From: an uncultured Atopobiaceae bacterium
GTDB lineage: Bacteria; Actinomycetota; Coriobacteriia; Coriobacteriales; Atopobiaceae
Assembly (NCBI GenBank): GCA_944321515.1
Contig: CALULO010000002.1
Location: forward strand, 207,355-271,354
Direction of reading: 5' to 3'
Length of the DNA stretch: 64,000 bases
Shown one piece after another: positions 39,329 to 47,190 of the stretch. Both the position numbers and the translations under genes were made by a program. A model generated the notes under the pieces. That model did not search any database. It was given only the letters and a program-made list of their open reading frames with translations, and was not told the origin of the DNA. The number at the start of each line of letters is the position of its first letter. The stretch's first letter is position 1.

Positions 39329-41550
39329 CAGCGCTCACCCCCTTCCATGACGGCCGCGATCTCCTCTTCGGTGAGGCCGAGCTCCGCGGCCGAGAGCTGG
39401 CTCTGGGCGATCTCAAGGTAGGCGGGGCAGCTCCTCAGCAGCTCCTCGTGGGTGCCCCTCCCCACGACGCGCCCCTCGTCGAGCACGAGGATCTCGTCGG
39501 CGTGCATGATCGTGGCGATGCGCTGGCCCACCACGACGAACGCCGCGTCGGTGACGGAGCGCGCGAGCTCCTCGCGCAGGCGGGAGTCGGTGGCGTAGTC
39601 GAGCGCCGAGAAGGAGTCGTCAAAGACCACGACCTCGGGACGCTTGGCCAGGGCGCGCGCGATGGAGAGGCGCTGGCGCTGGCCGCCGGAGACGTTCGTG
39701 CCGCCCTGGCTGATGGGGGAGCCGTAGCCGCCCTCGCGCTCCTCGATGAAGCCCGTGGCCTGGGCGACCCGCGCAGCCTCGCGCATGTCCTCGTTACTCA
39801 CCGAGTCGCCGGCGAACTTGAGGTTGGACTCAACGGTGCCCGAGAACAGCATCCCCTGCTGGGGGATGTAGCCGATGCGCCCGCGCAGGTCCGCGAGGGA
39901 CATGTCGCGCACGTCGATTCCGTCAAGCGTCACGGAGCCTCCCGTCACGTCGTAGAGGCGCGGGATGAGCTGGACCAGCGTGGACTTGCCCGAACCCGTG
40001 GAGCCGATGATTCCCGTCATCTTCCCCGTGTGCGTGGTGAAGGAGATGCCGGAGATTACGTCCTCGCGCGCGTCAGGGTACTGGAAGCTCACGTTGTTGA
40101 AGGAGAGCTCGCCGCGCGGGGCGTCCTCGGCGGGCGTCTTGGGGCTCGCGGGGTCGCACACGGACAGCGGGCAGGAGATGACCTCCTCGATGCGGTCGAT
40201 GGCCACCTCGGCGCGCGGGAGCAGCACCGAGACCATCGTGAGGATCATGAACGCCATGACGATCTGCATCGTGTAGGAGATGAACGCCATCATGTCGCCG
40301 ACCTGCATCACGCCGTCGCTCACGCCGTGGGCGCCGAACCAGACGATGATCACGGTGACGCAGTTCATGATCAGCATCATGAGCGGCATCATGAAAGACA
40401 TGGCGCGGTTGGTGAACAGCTGGGTCTGCATGAGGTCGCGGCTGGCCTCGTCGAAGCGCTCGAGCTCGTGGTCCTGCCGGCCGAAGGCGCGGATCGGCAT
40501 GATGCCGTCGAGCATCTCGCGCGCGACGAGGTTGACGCGGTCGACGTAGCGCTGCATGCGCTTGAACTTGGGCATCGTGAGGCCCATGAGCACGCCGACC
40601 ACGGCGCACACCGCGATCACGGCGACCCCGATGGTCCATTCGAGTCCGGTCGAGGTGGCGACCACGCGCATCACCGCGACCACGCCCATGATGGGGGCGA
40701 GAAGGACCATGCGGACGAACAGCGTCGCCGCCATCTGGACCTGCTGGACGTCGTTGGTGCAGCGCGTGATGAGCGAGGCCTGGGAGAACTTGTTGACCTC
40801 GGCGGGCGAGAAGCTCATGACCTTCTCGAAGGCGTCGTGGCGCAGGTCGTGCGCGATCGTGGCGGCGGTGCGTGAGGCGATCGCGCCTACGAGCACGGTG
40901 GCGACCAGGCTCACGAGGCACAGCCCGAACATAAGCGCGGCGGTGGACCCGAGGTAGGCGTTCTGCACGTCGGTGAGGTCGATTCCCTGGGCCTGGTACT
41001 CCTGCTGGACGAAGCTGATCGCGCGCTGCTCCACGATCGAGCCGCTCATGGCGCCCATCGCGTCGCCCATGGACTGGGCGGCGCCGACGAGCTGGTCGCG
41101 GCTCACGAGCCCCGAGTCCACCGCGGCGCGGACGGAGTCAAGGTCCAGGGTGCCGCTCATCCCCTCGGCTAGGTCCGAGGCGTCGACGCCCTGCTCGAGC
41201 GAGAGGACGACGGTCTCGGGGAGGCTCATGGCCTGGGCGAGGGCGCTGCCCTCGTCGCGCTCGGACTCGGCGAGCTGGTAGGCGCGGACCCCGTCGGCGC
41301 CCGCGGGCCCGTAGGCGGACTCGACCAGCGCGATGTCTCCGTCGCTCATGAAGAGCTCGAGGTCGGAGAGGGACGACTCGCGGATCGTGTCGGGGACGGG
41401 GGAGGAGATGCCGCCCTGCTGGATGCCCACGTCGACGATCTCGCTCATGTAGTTGGGCAGCGCCAGGTCGGCGTTGGCCTGGACAACGAGCAGCGCCACC
41501 ACGGCGACGATGGCGAGCACGTGGTTCTTGAAGAGCCTAACGAGCCTCAT
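39328..41550 (-). CDS. ABC exporter half-transporter with degenerate ATPase site
   Basis: The 740-residue partner of the next gene. A first helix (LAIVAVVALLVVQANADLAL) is followed by an extracytoplasmic insert of about 140 residues (roughly 45-185) rich in charged and Ser residues, then the remaining five helices and the ATPase domain (GSTGSGKSTLVQLIPRL, NVSGGQRQRLSIARAL). The Walker B reads VVVFDDSFSALD: Asp in place of the catalytic Glu, the usual sign of a degenerate site in a heterodimeric exporter. The start ATG follows AGAGGGGG and overlaps marR by 14 bp. The longer in-frame reading upstream has no support. Confidence 0.9.
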   Translation of the reverse strand: MRLVRLFKNHVLAIVAVVALLVVQANADLALPNYMSEIVDVGIQQGGISSPVPDTIRESSLSDLELFMSDGDIALVESAYGPAGADGVRAYQLAESERDEGSALAQAMSLPETVVLSLEQGVDASDLAEGMSGTLDLDSVRAAVDSGLVSRDQLVGAAQSMGDAMGAMSGSIVEQRAISFVQQEYQAQGIDLTDVQNAYLGSTAALMFGLCLVSLVATVLVGAIASRTAATIAHDLRHDAFEKVMSFSPAEVNKFSQASLITRCTNDVQQVQMAATLFVRMVLLAPIMGVVAVMRVVATSTGLEWTIGVAVIAVCAVVGVLMGLTMPKFKRMQRYVDRVNLVAREMLDGIMPIRAFGRQDHELERFDEASRDLMQTQLFTNRAMSFMMPLMMLIMNCVTVIIVWFGAHGVSDGVMQVGDMMAFISYTMQIVMAFMILTMVSVLLPRAEVAIDRIEEVISCPLSVCDPASPKTPAEDAPRGELSFNNVSFQYPDAREDVISGISFTTHTGKMTGIIGSTGSGKSTLVQLIPRLYDVTGGSVTLDGIDVRDMSLADLRGRIGYIPQQGMLFSGTVESNLKFAGDSVSNEDMREAARVAQATGFIEEREGGYGSPISQGGTNVSGGQRQRLSIARALAKRPEVVVFDDSFSALDYATDSRLREELARSVTDAAFVVVGQRIATIMHADEILVLDEGRVVGRGTHEELLRSCPAYLEIAQSQLSAAELGLTEEEIAAVMEGGER

Positions 41551-41998
41551 GTGCACACCCCCTCTCCGCCATCTCGCCGAGGATGCCCTCGGAGCGCCCG
41601 ATGATGCGGACGAGCTCGCGGGCGTCGTCCTCGCCGAGGGCCCTGAAGTACTCCGCGACGGAGGCCTGGCGCCTGCTGCGGCGCGCCTCGGCGTCGGCGC
41701 GCCCGGCCTCGGTGAGCGTGACCTCAACGCGCCTCCGGTCGCTCTCGGAGTGGCTCCTTGTGACGAGGCCCTTGTCCTCGAGGGACCGGAGGATGTTAGC
41801 CACCCGCGCGCTAGAGACGTGCGAGGCGTCCGCAAGCTCGCCGGGCGAGAGCGGGCTCCCGGTCCTGAACAGGGTCATGAGCAGCGCGGTCTCCCCTCGG
41901 GTCGAGTTGAGGACCATAGGTGTGATCCTCTGCCCGATGCGGGTCAGGTTGGCGAGGAACTCCCGCGCAAGCTCCTCGTAGGTTCCGTCTGTCTCCAC
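41537..41998 (-). CDS. MarR family transcriptional regulator
   Basis: A 153-residue winged-helix repressor of the MarR type: SPGELADASHVSSARVANIL is the HTH, followed by LEDKGLVTRSHSESDRRRVEVTLTEAGRADAEA (wing with the DRR motif). It is translationally coupled to the ABC exporter pair and probably represses the operon until an exported or toxic compound binds. Confidence 0.9.
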   Translation of the reverse strand: METDGTYEELAREFLANLTRIGQRITPMVLNSTRGETALLMTLFRTGSPLSPGELADASHVSSARVANILRSLEDKGLVTRSHSESDRRRVEVTLTEAGRADAEARRSRRQASVAEYFRALGEDDARELVRIIGRSEGILGEMAERGCAHEAR

Positions 41999-42083
41999 CT
42001 CAACTCCTAACGGTAGAAGATACTTACGGTGAAAGCTAATACCACCGGGACGGGCCCTCTAGTCGCCCTCCACAAACTCGCCA

Positions 42084-42255
42084 TGGGACGAAGGGGACGG
42101 AGGTTTTCGTCCCAAAGTGGGACAGAGGGGACGGAGGTTTCTGTCCCACCTCGGGGCAGCGGCTCCGCCACCCAAAGTGGGACGAAAACCTCCGTCCCCT
42201 CTGTCCCGTCCGCCCGCCCAAAATGGGACGAAAACCTCCGTCCCCTCTGTCCCAC
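42084..42255. repeat. REP cluster, two forward and two inverted copies
   Basis: Forward copies at 42084-42113 and 42118-42148 (the second with TTTCTGTCCC), inverted copies at about 42178-42207 and 42224-42255; the spacer has GGGGCAGCGGCTCCGCC. It lies between the marR and nadA promoters. Confidence 0.88.
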
Positions 42256-42259
42256 TGTC

Positions 42260-42288
42260 TTGTCAGGTGTAAAGATTGGTGTCATACT
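42260..42288 (+). promoter_or_regulatory. nad operon promoter with candidate NiaR site
   Basis: TTGTCA (42260-42265), 17 bp, CATACT (42283-42288). Two GGTGT repeats (42266-42270, 42278-42282) in the spacer could form the site of the NiaR repressor encoded at the end of the same operon. Confidence 0.55.
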
Positions 42289-42321
42289 GGCGTCTGTTTG
42301 CAGCGAGTCGAGGGGAGATCC

Positions 42322-43242
42322 ATGGTTACGGACGAGCTGCGCGCCGAGGTGGCGCGACTCAAGAAGGAGCGCGACGCGGTGGTGCTCGCGCACTACTACG
42401 TGACGCCCGAGGTTCAGGAGCTCGCGGACCACGTGGGGGACTCCTTCGCCCTCTCGCGGCTGGCGGCCACGCTGCCGGCCTCCACGCTCGTCTTCGCGGG
42501 CGTGAGCTTCATGGCCGAGAGCGCCAAGCTCCTCTCGCCGGACAAGGTCGTCCTCATGCCCGAGCCCACCGCCGACTGCCCGATGGCCCACATGGTGCGC
42601 CGCGAGACGATCGACCGCGCCCGCGAGCAGTACGGCGACGACCTCGCCGTGGCGTGCTACGTCAACTCGACCGCCGAGGTCAAGTCGTGGTCGGACGTCT
42701 GCGTGACGTCGTCCAACGCGGTCCGCATCGTCCGGGCGCTCCCGCAGAGCAACGTCCTGTTCATCCCGGACCGCCACCTCGGCCGCTTCGTGGCGGAGCA
42801 GGTGCCCGAGAAGAACGTGATCCTGAACGACGGGTTCTGCCCCATCCACCAGGCCATCTCCGCCGCCGAGGTCGAGGCGCTCAAGGCCGCCCACCCCGGC
42901 GCGCCGGTGCTCGCCCACCCCGAGTGCGGCCCCGAGGCCCTCGCGCTCGCGGACTTCGCGGGGTCCACCTCGCAGATCATCGACCGCGCCGCCGAGCTCG
43001 CCCCGGCGGACTGCATCATCCTGACCGTCGACGGCGTGCGCGCCGAGCTCGAGCGCCGCTGCCCGTCCACGCGCTTCCACTTCCCGTCCACGCGCCCGGC
43101 CTGCCCCGACATGGAGCGCATCACCGCCGAGCGCCTCGCGGCCTGCCTGCGCGACGGCGCCGGCGAGGTGGGCCTGCCGCCCGAGGACGTTGCCCGCGGG
43201 GCCCGCGCGGCCCTCGACCGCATGCTCGAGCTCGGGAGGTAG
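42322..43242 (+). CDS. nadA: Quinolinate synthase
   Basis: A 306-residue [4Fe-4S] enzyme that condenses iminoaspartate with dihydroxyacetone phosphate to quinolinate, the second step of de novo NAD synthesis. The three cluster Cys lie in PTADCPMAHM, HPECGPEAL and TRPACPDMERI; AHYYVTPEVQELADHVGDSFALSR is the substrate-binding start. Length is that of the short, Thermotoga-like class. The ATG is preceded by GGGGAGA. First gene of nadA-nadB-nadC-niaR. Confidence 0.95.
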   Translation: MVTDELRAEVARLKKERDAVVLAHYYVTPEVQELADHVGDSFALSRLAATLPASTLVFAGVSFMAESAKLLSPDKVVLMPEPTADCPMAHMVRRETIDRAREQYGDDLAVACYVNSTAEVKSWSDVCVTSSNAVRIVRALPQSNVLFIPDRHLGRFVAEQVPEKNVILNDGFCPIHQAISAAEVEALKAAHPGAPVLAHPECGPEALALADFAGSTSQIIDRAAELAPADCIILTVDGVRAELERRCPSTRFHFPSTRPACPDMERITAERLAACLRDGAGEVGLPPEDVARGARAALDRMLELGR

Positions 43243-43250
43243 GAGGCCCC

Positions 43251-44642
43251 ATGACAGGCGAGAAGGACGAGAAGTCCGAGAAGACCGAAGACGAGAAGAA
43301 CGCTAGGGCCGAGAAGGCCGAGAAGGCCGCGAAGACCGGCGCCCCGACCCCGGGCGTCATTGACTGCGACGTCGTCATAGCCGGCTGCGGCGTGGCGGGC
43401 CTGTACTGCGCGCTCAACCTGCCCCGCGCGCTCAACGTGGTCCTGCTCTCCAAGGAGGACGTGGCGAGCTGCGACTCCATGCTCGCCCAGGGCGGCATCT
43501 GCGTCCTGCACGACCCCGACGACTACGAGGCCTTCTTCGAGGACACGCTGCGCGCGGGCCACTACGAGAACCGCCTCGAGAGCGTGGACCTCATGATCCG
43601 CGCGAGCCGCCCGATCATCGACGACCTCATCAAGCGCGGCGTCCGCTTCGCCCGCCGCGAGGACGGCAGCCTCGACTACACGCGCGAGGGCGCCCACTCG
43701 CGCCCGCGCATCGTCTACCACGAGGACGTCACCGGCGAGGAGATCACCACGCACCTGCTGGCCTGCGTGCGCGAGCTGCCCAACGCGCGCATCCTCGAGC
43801 ACACCTGCATGACGGACATCATCGAGGGCTTCGACGCCTCGGGGCGCCGCGTCTGCCGCGGCATGGTGGCCCTGGGCCCCGACGGGGAGCGCCTCGAGAT
43901 CCACGCCGACGCCACCGTCATGGCCACGGGCGGCGTGGGCGGCCTCTACGCGCACTCGACGAACTACCCGTGCCTGACCGGGGACGGCTGCCGCATCGCC
44001 GCCGAGCACGGCGTCCTTCTCGAGCACATGGACTACGTGCAGATCCACCCCACGACGCTGTGGACCCGCGAGCCTGGCCGGTCGTTCCTGATCTCCGAGT
44101 CCGCGCGCGGCGAGGGCGCGATCCTGCTCAACGGCTCGGGCGAGCGCTTCGTCGACGAGCTCCAGCCGCGTGACGTGGTCTCCCGCGCCATCCTTGACGA
44201 GATGGCGCGCGAGGGCTCCGAGCACGTCTGGCTCTCCTTCGAGCGCGTGCCGCTGGAGACCATCGAGGGCCACTTCACCCACATCCTCGAGCACTGCCTC
44301 GAGGAGGGCTACGACATCAGGCGCGAGCCCATCCCGGTGGTGCCCGCCCAGCACTACTTCATGGGCGGCATCCACGTGGACTCCGACTCCGAGACCACGC
44401 TCCCGCACCTGTTCGCGTGCGGCGAGACGTGCTGCAACGGGGTGCACGGGCGCAACCGCCTGGCGTCCAACAGCCTGCTCGAGTCGCTCGTCTTCGCGCA
44501 GCGTGCGGCCGACAAGATCATGCGCGATCGCTTTGAGGACGACACCGCCGCCCAGCTCGCCGTTGCCGCCAAGGCCCGCTCCCGCTTCATCGCGGGGTCG
44601 CGCGCCGTGACCGACGTGGCGCTGCTCACGGGGGCCGAGTAG
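43251..44642 (+). CDS. nadB: L-aspartate oxidase
   Basis: The 463-residue FAD enzyme oxidises L-aspartate to iminoaspartate for NadA. CDVVIAGCGVAGLYCALNLP is the FAD fingerprint after an unusual charged N-terminal extension of about 35 residues made of EK-rich repeats. MLAQGGICV, HPTTLW, the REPGRSFLISESARGEG segment and HYFMGGI plus GRNRLASNSLLE are the substrate and flavin motifs. Shorter than E. coli NadB (about 540): the C-terminal helical domain is mostly missing, as in some other anaerobes. In anaerobes fumarate is the probable electron acceptor. GGAGG lies ahead of the ATG, 8 bp after nadA. Confidence 0.93.
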   Translation: MTGEKDEKSEKTEDEKNARAEKAEKAAKTGAPTPGVIDCDVVIAGCGVAGLYCALNLPRALNVVLLSKEDVASCDSMLAQGGICVLHDPDDYEAFFEDTLRAGHYENRLESVDLMIRASRPIIDDLIKRGVRFARREDGSLDYTREGAHSRPRIVYHEDVTGEEITTHLLACVRELPNARILEHTCMTDIIEGFDASGRRVCRGMVALGPDGERLEIHADATVMATGGVGGLYAHSTNYPCLTGDGCRIAAEHGVLLEHMDYVQIHPTTLWTREPGRSFLISESARGEGAILLNGSGERFVDELQPRDVVSRAILDEMAREGSEHVWLSFERVPLETIEGHFTHILEHCLEEGYDIRREPIPVVPAQHYFMGGIHVDSDSETTLPHLFACGETCCNGVHGRNRLASNSLLESLVFAQRAADKIMRDRFEDDTAAQLAVAAKARSRFIAGSRAVTDVALLTGAE

Positions 44643-44670
44643 GGCGCCGGAGGCGCCGGGAGGAGAGACC

Positions 44671-45525
44671 ATGGGTGACCCGATGACCAGGCTCGTCATG
44701 GACGAGCACATCCGCGCAGCGCTCAAGGAGGACATGCCGTTCGGCGACGTGTCCACGGCGGCCGTCATGCCGAAGGCGCGCCCCGGCCGCGTGCGCCTCT
44801 ACGCCAAGGCCGACGGCGTGATCGCGGGCCTGGCGGTCTTCTCGCGCGTCTTCGAGCTCCTCGACCCGACGTCGCACGTCGAGGCCGAGGTGGCCGACGG
44901 TGACGAGGTGACGGCCGGCCAGCTGCTCGCCACCGTGGAGGGCGACGTGCGCGCCCTGCTGGAGGGCGAGAGGACCGCCCTCAACTACCTCCAGCGCATG
45001 AGCGGCATCGCCACCTACACCCACTCCGTGGTCGCCGCGCTTGCCGGCACCGGCACCACCCTCGTCTGCACGCGCAAGACCACGCCGGGCATGCGCCTGT
45101 TCGAGCGCGAGGCCGTGCGCCTCGGCGGCGGCTCGCTCCACCGCTTCGGGCTCTCCGACAGCGTGATGCTCAAGGATAACCACATCGACGCGGCCGGCGG
45201 CGTCGCGGCCGCCGTGGCCATGGCGCGCGCCTCGGCGCCGTTCGTCGACAAGGTCGAGGTGGAGTGCGAGACGCTCGACATGGTGCGCGAGGCGCTCGAC
45301 GCGGGCGCCGACATCATCATGCTCGACAACATGTCCCACGACGACATGGCCGCCGCCATCGCTCTGATCGACGGGCGCGCCCAGACCGAGGCCTCCGGCA
45401 ACGTCGACGCGTCCAACGCGGCTCGCTACGCCGACCTCGGCGTGGACTTCGTCTCGTGCGGGGCCCTCACGCACTCCGCGCCGATCCTCGACCTCTCGCT
45501 CAAGCACCTCGAGGTCCTGGGATGA
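44671..45525 (+). CDS. nadC: Nicotinate-nucleotide pyrophosphorylase (carboxylating)
   Basis: The 284-residue enzyme converts quinolinate and PRPP to nicotinate mononucleotide. ALKEDMPFGDVSTAAV, GERTALNYLQRMSGIATYT, CTRKTTPGMRLFEREAVRLGG, HRFGLSDSVMLKDNHI and ADIIMLDNMS match NadC. AGGAGAGA precedes the ATG. The stop overlaps niaR by 4 bp. Confidence 0.96.
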   Translation: MGDPMTRLVMDEHIRAALKEDMPFGDVSTAAVMPKARPGRVRLYAKADGVIAGLAVFSRVFELLDPTSHVEAEVADGDEVTAGQLLATVEGDVRALLEGERTALNYLQRMSGIATYTHSVVAALAGTGTTLVCTRKTTPGMRLFEREAVRLGGGSLHRFGLSDSVMLKDNHIDAAGGVAAAVAMARASAPFVDKVEVECETLDMVREALDAGADIIMLDNMSHDDMAAAIALIDGRAQTEASGNVDASNAARYADLGVDFVSCGALTHSAPILDLSLKHLEVLG

Positions 45526-46064
45526 CGGCGGGCGACTCCCGACGCGAGAAGATCGTCGCCGAGCTCGCCTCCGCCGCGGGGCCGCTCTCCGGCTCCGACC
45601 TCGCTCGCAGGTTCGGCGTGAGCCGCCAGGTGGTCGTCAACGACGTCGCGCTGCTGCGCAGCCGCGGCGCCAAGATACTTTCGACCAACCGTGGCTACGT
45701 CCTGGCGGACGCCTCGGCGCGCCCGCGGCGCCTGTTCAAGTGCCTCCACACCGTGGAGCAGACCGCCGACGAGCTCACCTGCATCGTCGACCTCGGCGGA
45801 TGCGTCGAGGACGTCTTCGTCAACCACCGGGTCTACGGCAAGGTCTCCTCGGAGCTCGGGATCTCGAGCCGTCGCGACGTGGCGCGCTTCATGGGGGAGC
45901 TCGAGGGCGGCAAGTCCTCCCCGCTCATGGAGGTCACGAGCGGCTACCACTTCCACCACGTGAGCGCCGCGAGCGAGGAGGAGCTCGATGAGATCGAGCA
46001 CGCCCTCGCGGGCTGCGGCTACCTCGTCGAGCCCACGGAGTACGAGGCGCGCACCTTCGCGTAG
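45522..46064 (+). CDS. niaR: NiaR-type NAD biosynthesis repressor
   Basis: A 180-residue repressor: N-terminal HTH_11 domain (PLSGSDLARRFGVSRQVVVN, VALLRSRGAKILSTNRGYVL) and a C-terminal 3H domain whose metal/nicotinate-binding His are in KCLHTVEQTADEL, FVNHRVYGKV and GYHFHHVSA. It should repress the nad operon when niacin is available; the GGTGT repeats in the nadA promoter are the candidate operator. Last gene of the operon. Confidence 0.92.
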   Translation: MTAGDSRREKIVAELASAAGPLSGSDLARRFGVSRQVVVNDVALLRSRGAKILSTNRGYVLADASARPRRLFKCLHTVEQTADELTCIVDLGGCVEDVFVNHRVYGKVSSELGISSRRDVARFMGELEGGKSSPLMEVTSGYHFHHVSAASEEELDEIEHALAGCGYLVEPTEYEARTFA

Positions 46065-46221
46065 CCGCCCGGCCCGGCCCCCGGCCCTCGGCGCCGCTCC
46101 GTCCCGGCCCGGCCCCCGGCACCGCCCCCGCCACGCCCCTCCGCTGAGCGCACCCCCTCCCCTCGACTTCCTATGCTGCCCCGGGGGTATACTCGTATGG
46201 TGCGACAACGGGGGTGAGAGA

Positions 46222-47190
46222 GTGAAAGAGTCAAACGAAATCGGAGGCCTTAGGCCCTCCGTGCCCAGGACGCCCACGCAGGCGGTCCTCAGAATCGTCT
46301 CGATCATCATGGGCATCATCGGCGCGGCCATTGCCGTGGGCGGCGTCATCGTGCTCGTCACCGACGAGAACGGCGGCGTGGCGCGCGGCGACCTGTGGGC
46401 CGTGGCCACCTTCGGCGCGATGATCGTGGTGGTGGCCGGGCTGCTCGTGCTCACCGCCGCCCTCGGCCTCGCCGCCTCGGACGACTCCGCGCGCGTGGAG
46501 CCGTACCGCTTCCTCTGCTACCTGGTGGGGCTGGCCACCCTCGTGGCCATAGCCTGGGGCTGGGGCCTGGGGACCTTCATCCTGTTCAACCCCGTGGTCC
46601 TCACGGTGACGATTGTCTACGTGCTCGTCTGCTCTCGCCTCGCCGACAGGGTGAAGGAGGAGCACGACGCCGGCGAGCGCGGCGAGACGTTCCTGCGCTC
46701 GCGCCACCAGCGCGCGCTTCACCTGCTCTCCGAGGTACTGGTCGTGAAGGGTGTGCTCGGCGCCGTCGTGGCTGTCGTGCTCCTCGCGGCGCTTCTCGCC
46801 TACGGCGAGGGCACCCACGCGGTGGTCTCGGGCGTCTCGATAGTCGTGTCGGCCTCCATGGTGACCCGGCTCCTCGTGGGGGTCGTCTTCTCCGTGGTCG
46901 ACGTGGCCGTGGGGTGCCTGGGCGTGCGGGGCTCCAACCGCCCCGCCCTGGCGGCCGCGCCGCGCCTGGCGGGCGCGGTGGTGGCCGTCGCCGACCTCGT
47001 GCGCGTGGTGCTCTCCATAGCCCTGGGCGGGACGTTCAGCGTGTCCTTTGACGTCGTCCTCGACCTGCTCTTCATGGGGGCGTGCGCGTACCTAGCCCTC
47101 CGGGTGTGCCTCCAGCCCGCCCCCGGGGAGATTCTTGCGGAGTCGGTCGGCGCGGCGACGGCCGCCCCGACCAGGGAGGAGGAGTCGTGA
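46222..47190 (+). CDS. Polytopic membrane protein of unknown function
   Basis: The 322-residue product has about eight hydrophobic segments, e.g. IVSIIMGIIGAAIAVGGVIV, AMIVVVAGLLVLTAALGLAA and LLVGVVFSVVDVAVGCL, and no recognisable catalytic motif. The GTG start follows GGGGGTGAGAG; a -10-like TATACT (46188-46193) lies about 30 bp upstream. Its stop overlaps the alpha-amylase start by 4 bp (GTGA), so the two are co-translated, but no functional link is known. Confidence 0.75.
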   Translation: MKESNEIGGLRPSVPRTPTQAVLRIVSIIMGIIGAAIAVGGVIVLVTDENGGVARGDLWAVATFGAMIVVVAGLLVLTAALGLAASDDSARVEPYRFLCYLVGLATLVAIAWGWGLGTFILFNPVVLTVTIVYVLVCSRLADRVKEEHDAGERGETFLRSRHQRALHLLSEVLVVKGVLGAVVAVVLLAALLAYGEGTHAVVSGVSIVVSASMVTRLLVGVVFSVVDVAVGCLGVRGSNRPALAAAPRLAGAVVAVADLVRVVLSIALGGTFSVSFDVVLDLLFMGACAYLALRVCLQPAPGEILAESVGAATAAPTREEES

